A stretch of DNA of 64,000 nucleotides, taken from the NCBI RefSeq assembly GCF_900107255.1, contig NZ_FNPH01000001.1, positions 1,054,001 to 1,118,000 on the forward strand, written 5' to 3'. The notes beneath the pieces are model-generated. The model searched no databases and was not told where the DNA came from. It saw nothing but the letters and a program-made list of their open reading frames with translations. A program made the position numbers and the translations under genes. This DNA comes from Micromonospora pattaloongensis. Its GTDB lineage: Bacteria > Actinomycetota > Actinomycetes > Mycobacteriales > Micromonosporaceae. Below, in pieces: positions 25,882 to 35,411 of this stretch (position 1 is the first letter of the stretch; each line of letters opens with the position of its first letter).

Positions 25882-26637
25882 GTGAGCGTGCTGCAACGCT
25901 TCGAGAAGCGTTTGGAAGGCCTGGTCGAAGGGGCCTTCGCGAAGGTGTTCAAGGGGGTCGTCCACCCTGTGGAGATCCTCAACGCCATGCAGCGGGAGGC
26001 TGAGGCGCACAAGGCTATCCTGGCCGGCGGGCGCACTCTGGTGCCGAACCGCTATGTGATCGATCTCTCGCCCTATGACCATAGCCGCCTCGCGCCGTAC
26101 GCCGCCGCGCTGGCGCAGGAGCTCGCCCAGTCGCAGGCCGAGTTCATCGGCGAGCAGGCCTGGACGGTCTACGGGGACGTGATCGTCGAGATCGAGCGCG
26201 GCGACGGCCTGGACACGGGGATGTTCCGGGTCACGGCCGAGGTCTACACCGGCGGCGACGTCGCCCCGGTGCCCCAGCAGGCCTACGACGCGGCGCCGGC
26301 GTACTCGCCGTACGACCAGGGTGGCGGCTACGGGCCGCCGCCGGGACAGGGCGGGCGGAACATCCGGTTGGTCTCCGGTGACGGGCGCAACTACCCGCTG
26401 CAGATGGGCTCGACGGTGATCGGCCGTGGCGACCAGGCCAACCTGCGGCTGCCCGACGTCGGCATCTCCCGCCGACACGCCCGGCTCGATTTCGACGGCG
26501 CCCAGGTGGTGCTCACCGATCTCGGCTCGACGAACGGGACGATGGTCAACGGTCAGCGGGTTTCGGCGGTGGCCCTCAACCCGGGCGACATGATCCAGCT
26601 GGGTACGACCACCCTCACGTTCCGAGTGGACGGCTAG
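25882..26637 (+). CDS. fhaA: FhaA: DUF3662 and FHA domain protein
   Basis: Phosphothreonine-reading adaptor of the PknA/PknB wall-growth pathway; in mycobacteria FhaA binds phosphorylated MviN and helps control peptidoglycan precursor flow. The 251-residue protein has the N-terminal DUF3662 domain (about 1-125, QRFEKRLEGLVEGAFAKVFK), a Gly/Tyr/Pro linker and a C-terminal FHA domain with GRGDQANLRLPD, ISRRHARL and DLGSTNGTMVNG. I choose GTG 25882 because AGGAGG lies five bases upstream and homologues start with SVLQRFEKR; an ATG at 25828 would add 18 unconserved residues. First gene of the operon that runs to pknB. Confidence 0.95.
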   Translation: MSVLQRFEKRLEGLVEGAFAKVFKGVVHPVEILNAMQREAEAHKAILAGGRTLVPNRYVIDLSPYDHSRLAPYAAALAQELAQSQAEFIGEQAWTVYGDVIVEIERGDGLDTGMFRVTAEVYTGGDVAPVPQQAYDAAPAYSPYDQGGGYGPPPGQGGRNIRLVSGDGRNYPLQMGSTVIGRGDQANLRLPDVGISRRHARLDFDGAQVVLTDLGSTNGTMVNGQRVSAVALNPGDMIQLGTTTLTFRVDG

Positions 26638-26642
26638 AAACC

Positions 26643-27125
26643 TTGCCCGACTTCGTCGTCGCCGTCGCCCGGATCGGTTTCATCGTCCTACTGTGGATCT
26701 TCGTGTTCACCGTGGTCGGGGTGATCCGCCGGGACCTGTTCGCCGGAGCCAAGTCGAGCCGTCTGGTCGCCGCGCCACGGGGGGTCGGCGCGGCGACGGG
26801 GCAGAACCGGCCGGCGAAGGTGAAGCGAGGTCGTGCCGCCCGTCAGTTGGTCGTGACCGCCGGTCAGCTGGCGGGCACCCGGATCACCCTCGGCGAGGCC
26901 CAGATCACGATCGGCCGCGCCGAGGACTCCACCCTGGTGATCACGGACGACTACGCCTCCGCCCGGCACGCGAGGCTCGTCCCGCGTGACGGCCAATGGT
27001 TCATCGAGGACATGGGTTCCACTAACGGGACGTACCTCGATCGCGCTAAGGTCACCGGGCCCACCCCCGTACCCCTCGCCGTGCCGATTCGCATCGGCCG
27101 CACTTCTCTCGAGTTACGGCCATGA
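26643..27125 (+). CDS. fhaB: FhaB: membrane-anchored FHA protein
   Basis: 160-residue FHA protein that in mycobacteria (FipA) links kinase signalling to cell division. One N-terminal transmembrane helix (about 7-28, GFIVLLWIFVFTVVGVI), a basic linker, then the FHA domain with IGRAEDSTLVI, SARHARLV and DMGSTNGTYLD. TTG start at 26643, five bases after the fhaA stop. Its stop overlaps the pstP ATG (ATGA). Confidence 0.93.
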   Translation: MPDFVVAVARIGFIVLLWIFVFTVVGVIRRDLFAGAKSSRLVAAPRGVGAATGQNRPAKVKRGRAARQLVVTAGQLAGTRITLGEAQITIGRAEDSTLVITDDYASARHARLVPRDGQWFIEDMGSTNGTYLDRAKVTGPTPVPLAVPIRIGRTSLELRP

Positions 27126-28564
27126 CTCTCACCCTGCGCTACGCGGCTCACAGCGACCGCGGTCTGATCCGAGACGGGAACCAGGACTCCGTCTACGCCG
27201 GACCGCGGCTGCTCGCGGTGGCCGACGGCATGGGCGGCATGGCGGCCGGTGACGTCGCGAGCAACATCGTCATCGGCGCCATGGCTCCGCTCGACGAGGA
27301 CGTCCCGGGCGATGCCCTGGTCGACGCCCTGCGCTCGGCCGTCGACACCGCCAACCAGCACCTGCGTGACACCGTCGACGCCAATCCCCAGCTCGAGGGG
27401 ATGGGCACCACGCTGACGGCGACGCTCTTCTCCGGCAGCAAGATCGGCATGGTGCACATCGGCGACTCCCGCGCGTACCTGTTGCGCGACGGCGAGTTCA
27501 CGCAGATCACGAAGGATGACACCTACGTGCAGATGCTGGTCGACGAGGGGCGGATCAGCCCCGAGGAGGCCAGCAGCCATCCGCAACGGTCGCTGCTCAC
27601 CCGCGCCCTCGACGGCCGTGACATCGACCCCGAGTACTCCGTGCGGCAGGTGCTCCCCGGTGACCGTTACCTGATCTGCAGCGACGGGCTCTCCGGCGTG
27701 GTCAGCGCCGAGACCATCGGGGACACGCTGCGGGAATACGTCGACCCGCAGCAGTGCGTCGAGCGCCTCGTCCAGCTGGCGCTCCGCGGCGGCGGCCCCG
27801 ACAACATCACGGTGATCGTGGCCGACGCCACCGACCAGGACATCGTCGAGGCCGCGCCGATCGTCGGCGGCGCCGCCGCCCGCGACCGCGGCATGGCGAC
27901 CGCGGCCGACGACTCGACCCCGGCGGCACGGGCGTCCGCCGCGCTCGCGCCGGCGCCCCGTCCCGCCACCCCGGAGCCGACCGAGGCCGCCGCGACCGCG
28001 GGCCGCCATGAGGATCCGGAGCGTCCGCGCCGGCACCCGGTGCGAACCACGGTGCTGCTCGCCGTTCTGCTGGGTATCCTCGGTGGCGGCCTGTGGCTGG
28101 GCTGGAGCTACACGCAGCGGCAGTACTACGTCGGCGCCACCGACGACGGGCAGCTGGCTGTCTTCCAGGGGATGCCGGGGGCGATCGCGGGAGTCAGTCT
28201 CTCCAGCGTCCATGCGACCAGCGACACCGCCCTGGACGACCTGACGTCGGTCGCGCAGGAACGGGTTAAGCAGGGCATCCAGGCGAAGAACGAGTCCGAC
28301 GCGGAGCGCCGGCTCGCCGAGCTGACCAACGACAATCCGCTGAACCCCAACCTGAAGCCGGTCTGTTCCACCAGCCCGGAGCCGGAGGTGACGGCGAGCG
28401 CCGTCCCGCCGACGCCCACCCCCACGGCCGCAACGGTGACGGGCACCACGCCCGGCGCCACGCCGAGGGCGACGACCAGTGCCCCGGCGACCACGCCCGA
28501 CGCTCAACCCTCCGACACGGTGCCGCCGCTCACCGATCCGGCGGGCTGTCGACAGACAGACTGA
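27122..28564 (+). CDS. pstP: PstP: PP2C-type Ser/Thr phosphatase
   Basis: Metal-dependent phosphatase that reverses PknA/PknB phosphorylation; membrane protein, 480 residues. The PP2C domain (about 1-240) shows RDGNQDSVYAG, ADGMGGMAAGD, GDSRAYLLRDG, CSDGLSGVV and GGPDNITVIV, with all metal-binding Asp motifs present. A Pro/Ala-rich linker precedes one transmembrane helix (about 310-330), then an extracellular Thr/Pro-rich domain containing Cys. The four-base overlap with fhaB couples translation. Length and layout match mycobacterial PstP. Confidence 0.95.
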   Translation: MTLTLRYAAHSDRGLIRDGNQDSVYAGPRLLAVADGMGGMAAGDVASNIVIGAMAPLDEDVPGDALVDALRSAVDTANQHLRDTVDANPQLEGMGTTLTATLFSGSKIGMVHIGDSRAYLLRDGEFTQITKDDTYVQMLVDEGRISPEEASSHPQRSLLTRALDGRDIDPEYSVRQVLPGDRYLICSDGLSGVVSAETIGDTLREYVDPQQCVERLVQLALRGGGPDNITVIVADATDQDIVEAAPIVGGAAARDRGMATAADDSTPAARASAALAPAPRPATPEPTEAAATAGRHEDPERPRRHPVRTTVLLAVLLGILGGGLWLGWSYTQRQYYVGATDDGQLAVFQGMPGAIAGVSLSSVHATSDTALDDLTSVAQERVKQGIQAKNESDAERRLAELTNDNPLNPNLKPVCSTSPEPEVTASAVPPTPTPTAATVTGTTPGATPRATTSAPATTPDAQPSDTVPPLTDPAGCRQTD

Positions 28565-28595
28565 GCGCACACTCGACGACCGAGGGATTCTCACA

Positions 28596-30089
28596 GTGAC
28601 CGCGCCCGCCCGACCGGCAGCCACGCCCACCATCACGGGCGAGATGCCGCGCGTCCGGGCACCGAAGACCCGGCGCAACGCGGAACTGGCGCTGCTGGCG
28701 CTCTCGATGCTGGTGGTGGCCGCCTACTCGGCGACCATCGAGGCGAACATGCTCCAGACGGTGACCCTGGACTTCTGGTTGCCGACCGCGTCGCTCGCGG
28801 CGGTCTTCCTCGGGCTGCACGTGGTGATCCGGCTCCGGGCGCCGTACGCCGATCCCGCGCTGCTGCCGGCGGTGGCGTTGCTCAACGGGATCGGGGTGGG
28901 CTTCCTGCGCCGCCTCGACCTGGCCGACGTCGCGCCGGCCCAGCGGCTCGGATATCCGGTCTTCGCGGGCACCGGCGGTCGGCAGCTCGCCTGGACGCTC
29001 GCGGCGGTGATCCTCGCCGCGGTGCTGCTGTTCATGATCCGCGACCACCGTTCGGTCTCCCGGTACGCGTACACCCTGGGCCTCGCCGGCATCGTGCTGG
29101 TGATGATCCCGGCGGTGCTGCCCCGGGCCTACTCGGAGATCAACGGCGCGAAGCTGTGGATCAGGGTCGGCGGGTTCTCGATCCAACCCGGTGAGTTCGC
29201 CAAGATCGCCCTGCTGTCGTTCTTCGCGTACTACCTCGTGCGCAAGCGCGAGGTGCTCTCGCTCGCGAGCCGCCGGTTCCTCGGCATCGACTTCCCGCGC
29301 GGGCGGGATCTCGGTCCGGTCGTGCTGGTCTGGATGCTGAGCCTCCTGGTCCTGATCTTCGAGAAGGACCTCGGCACCTCGCTGCTCTACTTCGGCATGT
29401 TCGTGGTCACGCTCTACATCGCGACCGAGCGGGTGAGCTGGCTGATCATCGGTCTGCTGCTCTTCTTCGGCGGCGCCTTCCTGGCGTACTTCCTCGGCGG
29501 GACCATCGGCGGGCCGTTCGCCAACTTCTACCAGCGGGCCGAGATCTGGCTCGACCCCTTCGCCGATCCGTACGAGAAGGGCTACCAGTTGGTGCAGGGC
29601 CTGCTCGGCCTCGGCACGGGCGGGCTCTTCGGCGCGGGACCGGGCGGCGGTCAGCCGGACAAGGTGCCGGAGGTGCACAACGACTTCATCTTCGCGGGCA
29701 TCGGCGAGGAGGTCGGACTCTTCGGTCTCTCCGCGCTGCTGGTGCTCTACCTGTTGGTCGTCGAGCGCGGTCTGCGGGCCGGTCTGGCCGTACGGGACTC
29801 CTTCGGGAAGCTCATGGCCGGCGGTCTCGCGTTCACGCTCGGCCTGCAGGTGTTCGTGATCGTCGGGGGCGTCACCGGTCTCATCCCGCTCACCGGTCAG
29901 ACCACCCCGTTCCTCTCCGCCGGTGGGTCCTCACTGATGGCCAACTGGCTGCTGATCGCGATGCTGCTGCGGATCTCCGACGCGGCCGGGCAGCCGGTGA
30001 CCGGTAACGGCCCCGGGCGTCCCGCCGGGGTTCCCGCCGGTCCGCCCGCCCAGCTGCACGGTGCCCCCACGGAGGTGATCAGGCCGTGA
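28596..30089 (+). CDS. rodA: RodA: SEDS peptidoglycan glycosyltransferase
   Basis: Polymerises lipid II during cell elongation or sporulation; works with a class B PBP. 497 residues with about 12 transmembrane helices. SEDS landmarks include INGAKLWIRVGGFSIQPGEF, FEKDLGTSLLYFG and the conserved VPEVHNDFIFAGIGEEVGLF. The GTG at 28596 is used because GAGGGA precedes it and homologues begin near here; a longer frame from 28479 overlaps pstP. A polar N-terminus of about 35 residues precedes helix 1. It overlaps pbpA by four bases (GTGA). Confidence 0.93.
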   Translation: MTAPARPAATPTITGEMPRVRAPKTRRNAELALLALSMLVVAAYSATIEANMLQTVTLDFWLPTASLAAVFLGLHVVIRLRAPYADPALLPAVALLNGIGVGFLRRLDLADVAPAQRLGYPVFAGTGGRQLAWTLAAVILAAVLLFMIRDHRSVSRYAYTLGLAGIVLVMIPAVLPRAYSEINGAKLWIRVGGFSIQPGEFAKIALLSFFAYYLVRKREVLSLASRRFLGIDFPRGRDLGPVVLVWMLSLLVLIFEKDLGTSLLYFGMFVVTLYIATERVSWLIIGLLLFFGGAFLAYFLGGTIGGPFANFYQRAEIWLDPFADPYEKGYQLVQGLLGLGTGGLFGAGPGGGQPDKVPEVHNDFIFAGIGEEVGLFGLSALLVLYLLVVERGLRAGLAVRDSFGKLMAGGLAFTLGLQVFVIVGGVTGLIPLTGQTTPFLSAGGSSLMANWLLIAMLLRISDAAGQPVTGNGPGRPAGVPAGPPAQLHGAPTEVIRP

Positions 30090-31588
30090 ATGCTCCCCTC
30101 CGCCGGGTCGGCGTGGTCGTCATGATCCTGTTCGGCCTGCTCTTCGCGAACCTCAACTGGGTGCAGGCCTACAAGGCCGACGAGTACCGCACCAGCGACT
30201 ACAACGGTCGCGTGCAGGTCGCCGAGTACGACCGCCAGCGCGGCAACATCGAGGTCGCAGGCCGGGCGATCGGCACCAGCAGGGCGACCGACGGCGAGCT
30301 CAAGTTCCAGCGCAGCTACCCCAACGGCGAGATCTACGCCCACGTGCTCGGCTTCAAGCCGGTGAACGGGGTGCCGACCGGCATCGAGAAGAGCGAGGAC
30401 GAGTTCCTGGCGGGCAACAGCGACCAGCTCTTCGCCGACCGGGTGCGCGACCTGTTCACCGGCAACGACACCGCCGGCGGGAACGTGCTGCTGACGCTGT
30501 CGCGCCGGGCGCAGGAGACCGCGTACCGGGAACTGACCCGCAACCGGGTCGGGGTCGACAAGGGCGCGGCGATCGCGATCGACCCCCGGACCGGTGCGAT
30601 CCAGGCCCTCGTGTCGATGCCGAGCTTCGACCCGAATCCGCTGGTCAGCCATCGCACCGACGCCGCCGGAAAGGCGTACGAGGCGCTGGAGAAGGACAAG
30701 GACGGCCCGCTGAAGAACCGGGCGTTGAGTGAGGTGCTGCCGCCCGGCTCGACCTTCAAGGTGATCGACTCGGCGGCCGCGCTGGAGAGCGGGCTCACCC
30801 CGAACAGCAACATCCCGGCCGGCCCCAGCTACACGGCGCCGACCTCCGGCACGCCGATCCGCAACGCCCACCCGTCGATCTGCCCGGAGTCGCAGGTCAC
30901 CCTGATCGACGCGCTCACCGAGTCCTGCAACACCGGTTTCGCGCAGCTCGGCGTCCGGCTGGGAGCCGACACGATCAAGGAGAAGGCGCGGGCGTTCGGC
31001 TTCGAGGACACCGAGCTCACCGTCGGGCGGCTCAACGAGGGCGGGCTGCCGGTGGCGCCCAGCCGTACAGGTGAGATCAAGAACCCGGACGGCAGCGACG
31101 ACAAGGGGGCGTTGGCCCAGTCCGCGATCGGGCAGAACAACGTGCGGATGACGCCGTTGCAGGGCGCGATGATCGCTGCGGCCGTGGCCAACGGCGGCAG
31201 CCAGATGCGTCCCTACCTGGTGCAGCAGCTGCTCGGCCCGGACCGGACCACCATCCACTACACCGCCGCGCCGCGCGAGCTGCGCAAGCCGGTCTCCAGC
31301 CAGGTCGCCCAGAGCCTCCAGCAGATGATGCGCAGCGTCGTCGAGAACGGCACCGGCACCAACGCCCAGATCAGCGGCTACACCGTCGGTGGCAAGACCG
31401 GCACGGCCCAGGCCGGTGAGGTCAGCGACGACCACGGCTGGTTCATCGGCTTCGTCATGAAGGACGGCCAGCCGATCAGCGCCGTCGCGGTCGCGCTGGA
31501 GTCGGCCGGCGACGGCGGCAGCGCGGAGGCCACCCGGATCGCGGGCCAGATCATGAAGGCCGTCATCGCCGACCGGGGAGGCAAGTGA
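30086..31588 (+). CDS. pbpA: PbpA: class B penicillin-binding protein
   Basis: Transpeptidase that cross-links peptidoglycan, partner of RodA. 500 residues: short N-terminal tail, one transmembrane helix (about 8-28), pedestal domain, then the transpeptidase domain with SxxK in PPGSTFKVIDS, SxN in TESCNTGFAQ and KTG in VGGKTGTAQAG. The short pedestal and size match mycobacterial PbpA rather than FtsI. GTG start overlapping the rodA stop. The SxN motif contains Cys (SCN), as in relatives. Confidence 0.94.
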   Translation: MNAPLRRVGVVVMILFGLLFANLNWVQAYKADEYRTSDYNGRVQVAEYDRQRGNIEVAGRAIGTSRATDGELKFQRSYPNGEIYAHVLGFKPVNGVPTGIEKSEDEFLAGNSDQLFADRVRDLFTGNDTAGGNVLLTLSRRAQETAYRELTRNRVGVDKGAAIAIDPRTGAIQALVSMPSFDPNPLVSHRTDAAGKAYEALEKDKDGPLKNRALSEVLPPGSTFKVIDSAAALESGLTPNSNIPAGPSYTAPTSGTPIRNAHPSICPESQVTLIDALTESCNTGFAQLGVRLGADTIKEKARAFGFEDTELTVGRLNEGGLPVAPSRTGEIKNPDGSDDKGALAQSAIGQNNVRMTPLQGAMIAAAVANGGSQMRPYLVQQLLGPDRTTIHYTAAPRELRKPVSSQVAQSLQQMMRSVVENGTGTNAQISGYTVGGKTGTAQAGEVSDDHGWFIGFVMKDGQPISAVAVALESAGDGGSAEATRIAGQIMKAVIADRGGK

Positions 31589-31589
31589 C

Positions 31590-32927
31590 ATGCTGAGCCC
31601 CGGTGTGGCGCTCGGCGGCCGATATCGGCTGGACGAGCGCATCGCCAGCGGCGGGATGGGCGACGTCTGGCGCGGCATCGACGACGTGCTCGGCCGCACC
31701 GTCGCGGTGAAGGTGCTGCTGCCCGCGCTGCTCGAGGAGCCGGGCTTCGCGGAGCGCTTCCGCGGCGAGGCCCGCACGATGGCCACCATCAACCACCCCG
31801 GCGTGGTCGACGTCTACGACTACGGCAGCGACCGCGACCTCGCCTTCCTGATCATGGAGTACGTCGAGGGCGACGCGCTGTCGCGCACGCTCAGCCGGGT
31901 CGGCCGCCTCACGCCGGCCCGCACGATGGCCCTGGTGGCGCAGGCCGCCGACGCGCTGCAGGCCGCTCACGACAAGGGCATCGTGCACCGCGACGTGAAG
32001 CCGGGCAACCTGCTCGTCCGCCCCAACGGCACGCTCGTGCTCACCGACTTCGGCATCGCCCGCTCCGAGCTGGTGGGGCAGCTCACCGCGGCCGGCTCGG
32101 TGCTCGGCACCGCCTCGTACATCTCGCCCGAGCAGGCCACCGGCGCGACCGCCACGCCGGCCTCCGACGTGTACGCCCTCGGCGTGGTCGCGTACCAGTG
32201 CCTCTCCGGACGTCGCCCGTTCGAGGGGGACAACCCGCTCGACATCGCCATGAAGCACGTACGGGAGCCGGTGCCGCCGCTGCCGCCGGACACCCCGCCC
32301 GCGGTTCGATCGATCGTCGACCGGGCACTCGCCAAGGACCCGGCGGCCCGGTGGCCGAGCGCCGCCACGCTCGCGGCGGTGGCGCGCCAGGCCGCCACGC
32401 TCGCCGCGCCGGCCCGCCCGGCGACCGCGCAGGTCCGGGCCACCTCACCGGTACGCCCGCCGGTCTCGCCGGCGCCGGCGTACCGGCCACCGGTGGCGGG
32501 TTCGGCCGCCATTCCGCACCGGGCCGCCCCCATGATCGCGTCGGCCGGTCCACCGCCGGCACCCGGATACAATCGGGGAGCGGCGCCCTTACCCCCGGCG
32601 CGCCCACAGCAATCGACTTCATATGGATATGCCCGACCGCCGGCACCACCACAAGGGGGCGGAGACGCGGGACACCGGCAGCTTCTCGTGGTGCTGGCGA
32701 TCCTGCTCGGCGTACTGGTGCTGATCTGCTCCGCGGCGATCTCCTACCGCTGGCGGCAGGACGACGCCGTCAGCGGCCTCGGCACGCGACAGCATTCGAT
32801 CGCGGCCGTGAGACAGGCGGGCGTCGATGATGCCGGTCACTGGGGCGCGCCGTACCGTCAGGTGGGCGCGCATTCTGCATTCCGGCAAGGTGACGACCAC
32901 ATGAGCGAAGGACGACAGACGAGATGA
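31590..32927 (+). CDS. pknA: PknA-type Ser/Thr protein kinase
   Basis: Receptor-like kinase controlling cell shape and division. 445 residues; kinase domain about 11-270 with the glycine loop IASGGMGDVW, ATP Lys41, catalytic HRDVKPGN (133-140) and DFG (153-155). A Pro/Ala-rich juxtamembrane segment (about 275-360) precedes a transmembrane helix (about 364-386). The extracellular part is only about 60 residues, with no PASTA domain, as expected for PknA. One base separates it from pbpA, and its last bases overlap the pknB ATG. Confidence 0.94.
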   Translation: MLSPGVALGGRYRLDERIASGGMGDVWRGIDDVLGRTVAVKVLLPALLEEPGFAERFRGEARTMATINHPGVVDVYDYGSDRDLAFLIMEYVEGDALSRTLSRVGRLTPARTMALVAQAADALQAAHDKGIVHRDVKPGNLLVRPNGTLVLTDFGIARSELVGQLTAAGSVLGTASYISPEQATGATATPASDVYALGVVAYQCLSGRRPFEGDNPLDIAMKHVREPVPPLPPDTPPAVRSIVDRALAKDPAARWPSAATLAAVARQAATLAAPARPATAQVRATSPVRPPVSPAPAYRPPVAGSAAIPHRAAPMIASAGPPPAPGYNRGAAPLPPARPQQSTSYGYARPPAPPQGGGDAGHRQLLVVLAILLGVLVLICSAAISYRWRQDDAVSGLGTRQHSIAAVRQAGVDDAGHWGAPYRQVGAHSAFRQGDDHMSEGRQTR

Positions 32928-34684
32928 CGGCGCAGGCCCGCCTGCTCGGTGGCAGGTATCAGGTCGGCGAGCTGCTCGGCTACGGCGGCATGGCCGAGGT
33001 GCACCGGGGGCGCGACCTCCGGCTCGGCCGGGATGTCGCGATCAAGTCGCTCCGGACGGATCTGGCCCGGGACAAGACCTTCCAGGAGCGTTTCCGCCGG
33101 GAGGCCCAGAACGCGGCGTCGCTGAACCATCCGGCGATCGTCGCGGTCTACGACACCGGTGAGGAGTATGCCCCGACCGGCGAGGCGCTGCCCTTCATCG
33201 TCATGGAGTTCGTGAACGGGCGGACCCTCAAGGAGGTGCTGGCGGCCGAGGGGCGGCTGATGCCGCGCCGCGCGCTGGAGATCACCGCCGACATCTGCGC
33301 CGCGCTGGAGTTCAGCCACCGGCACGGGATCATCCACCGCGACATCAAGCCCGGCAACGTGATGCTCACGCAGAACGGCCAGGTCAAGGTCATGGACTTC
33401 GGTATCGCCCGGGCTCTGGCCAGCGGCGCCACCACGATGACCCAGACCAGCGCGGTGATCGGCACGGCGCAGTACCTGTCGCCGGAACAGGCGCGCGGCG
33501 AGGCCGTGGACGCCCGCTCCGACGTGTACGCCGGCGGCTGCGTGCTCTTCGAGCTGCTCTGCGGGCATCCGCCGTTCGTCGGTGACAGCCCGGTGAGCGT
33601 GGCGTACCAGCACGTCCGGGAGGACCCGCGGGCGCCGAGCGACATCAACCCCGACGTCACGCCGCCGATCGACGCGATCGTGCTCAAGGCGCTCTCCAAG
33701 AACCCGCTCAACCGCTACCAGAGCGCCGGCGAGATGCGGGCCGACCTGCTGCGCTGCGCCAACGGTCGGCCGGTGATGGCCACGCCGGTGCTGCGGGAGG
33801 ACGAAACCGTCGCGATGGCCGCGGCGGCGACCGCGATCCGTACCCCGACCGGGGCCACGCGGGCGATTCCGGCGCAGCAGGCGAAGCGGAAGAACTCGGC
33901 CTGGGTGCTCGCCACGCTGAGCGCGCTCGGCGTGCTCGCCGTGGTCGCCCTGATCGCCGGCCTGATCTTCGCCATGCAGGAACCGGACGGGCCGAAGCAG
34001 GTCGCCCTGGAGTCGTTCGTCGGCAAGCCGGCGAACACCGCCGAGGCGCAGCTCCGCACGGCCGGGTTCGTCGTGACGAGCACCCCGAAGGAGCAGGACG
34101 ACTGCAAGACGCCGACGGTGCTGGCGCAGACCCCGCCGGGTGGTCAGCAGGTGGACGAGGGGAGCCCGGTCGAGCTGGTCGTCTGCGCCCCGCCGGACAC
34201 CGTCGTCGTCCCGCCCCTCGTCGGGTTGACCGAGGACGACGCGCGGAAGCAGTTGACCGAGAGGAATCTGCAAGCCAAGGTCGAATACGTCAACAGCACG
34301 GAGCCCCAGGGCCGGGTCGTGAAGGTGCCGCAGCAGGGCAAGGCGGTGAAGAAAGACGCGACGGTCGAGCTCCAGGTTTCGAAGGGGAACCAGGCGGTCG
34401 TGCCGAACGTGGTCGGCGAGAGTGAGGGCACCGCGAGACGCCTCCTGACGGATGCCGGCTTCACGGTCAACGTGGAGGAGGGTCAGCCGGGCCCCAGGCC
34501 GGGTACGGTCGTCGACCAGAACCCGAGGGCCGGGCGGACGGCGACGAAGGGTTCCCAGGTGACGATCGTCGTCACTCCGGAGCAGCAGGAGGAGCCGACC
34601 CCGGACCCGTCACCGACCCCCGAGGTCACGCCGCCGCTCGGTGGACTCGGGGGCGGCCTGGGGGCGGTCAGCGGGCGGAACTGA
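32924..34684 (+). CDS. pknB: PknB-type Ser/Thr protein kinase with three PASTA domains
   Basis: Sensor kinase for peptidoglycan fragments. 586 residues; kinase domain about 11-280 with Lys41, HRDIKPGN (138-145) and DFG (158-160). Activation-loop Thr171 and Thr173 (TMTQTS) align with the autophosphorylated Thr pair of M. tuberculosis PknB. Transmembrane helix about 325-350. Three PASTA domains follow (about 358-422, 425-487, 490-551), one fewer than in M. tuberculosis, and a Pro/Gly tail. The first PASTA has two Cys (394 and 421) that could form a disulfide. Last gene of the operon; a 14-bp hairpin follows. Confidence 0.95.
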   Translation: MTAQARLLGGRYQVGELLGYGGMAEVHRGRDLRLGRDVAIKSLRTDLARDKTFQERFRREAQNAASLNHPAIVAVYDTGEEYAPTGEALPFIVMEFVNGRTLKEVLAAEGRLMPRRALEITADICAALEFSHRHGIIHRDIKPGNVMLTQNGQVKVMDFGIARALASGATTMTQTSAVIGTAQYLSPEQARGEAVDARSDVYAGGCVLFELLCGHPPFVGDSPVSVAYQHVREDPRAPSDINPDVTPPIDAIVLKALSKNPLNRYQSAGEMRADLLRCANGRPVMATPVLREDETVAMAAAATAIRTPTGATRAIPAQQAKRKNSAWVLATLSALGVLAVVALIAGLIFAMQEPDGPKQVALESFVGKPANTAEAQLRTAGFVVTSTPKEQDDCKTPTVLAQTPPGGQQVDEGSPVELVVCAPPDTVVVPPLVGLTEDDARKQLTERNLQAKVEYVNSTEPQGRVVKVPQQGKAVKKDATVELQVSKGNQAVVPNVVGESEGTARRLLTDAGFTVNVEEGQPGPRPGTVVDQNPRAGRTATKGSQVTIVVTPEQQEEPTPDPSPTPEVTPPLGGLGGGLGAVSGRN

Positions 34685-34698
34685 CGCCACGGAACGCG

Positions 34699-34735
34699 AA
34701 CGGCGCCGGCGACCACGGGGATCGCCGGCGCCGTT
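34699..34735. terminator. Terminator after pknB
   Basis: AACGGCGCCGGCGA at 34699-34712 pairs perfectly with 34722-34735 around a nine-base loop. It lies between pknB and the convergent pabA gene and can serve both. Confidence 0.8.
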
Positions 34736-34756
34736 TGGCGTCAGCGGCCGGAGCTG

Positions 34757-35407
34757 TCAGGCGGCCGCGAACGCACCGCGGCGGCGCTCGTCGACCTCGG
34801 CGGCGAGCGCGGGCGCCCGGTCCAGCGCCTCCGGCAGGCCGCACGCGGCGAGCCAGTTGGCGAGCATGGTGTGGCCGCCCTCGGTGAGCACCGACTCGGG
34901 GTGGAACTGCACGCCCTCGATCGGTAGCGTGCGGTGCCGCATCGCCATCACGATCCCGGACTCGGTCCGACCGGTCACCTCGATCTCGTCCGGCAACGTC
35001 TCGGCCACCACGGCGAGCGAGTGGTAGCGGGTCGCGGTGAACGGGTCGGGCAGCCCGGCCAGCACCCCGTCGCCCCGGTGGTGCACCCGCGACGTCTTGC
35101 CGTGCAGCAGCTCCGGGGCCCGGGTGACGGTCGCGCCGAACGCGGCGCCGATCGCCTGGTGCCCCAGGCAGACCCCGAAGATCGGCAGCGTTTCGCCGTA
35201 CTCCCGGATGATGTCGATGCAGAGCCGTGCCCGCTCGGGCGTGCCGGGACCGGGGGAGAGCAGCACCCCGGCGGCGCCGGCGCGGCCGACGTCGGCCAGC
35301 TCGATCTCGTCGTTGCGCCGCACCTCGCACTCCGCCCCGAGCTGACCGAGGTACTGCACGATGTTGAAGACGAACGAGTCGTAGTTGTCGATCACGAGTA
35401 CGCGCAT
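34757..35407 (-). CDS. pabA: Aminodeoxychorismate/anthranilate synthase glutaminase subunit
   Basis: Class I glutamine amidotransferase that feeds ammonia to chorismate-using synthases (folate or tryptophan). 216 residues with NYDSFVFN at the N-terminus, the LLSPGPGTP oxyanion motif, nucleophile Cys in GVCLGHQ and the His-Glu pair in GVQFHPES. It sits at the place where mycobacteria carry trpG (Rv0013) next to pknB. The chorismate-binding partner is not in the window, so PabA versus TrpG cannot be settled. Confidence 0.9.
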   Translation of the reverse strand: MRVLVIDNYDSFVFNIVQYLGQLGAECEVRRNDEIELADVGRAGAAGVLLSPGPGTPERARLCIDIIREYGETLPIFGVCLGHQAIGAAFGATVTRAPELLHGKTSRVHHRGDGVLAGLPDPFTATRYHSLAVVAETLPDEIEVTGRTESGIVMAMRHRTLPIEGVQFHPESVLTEGGHTMLANWLAACGLPEALDRAPALAAEVDERRRGAFAAA

Positions 35408-35411
35408 CGGG

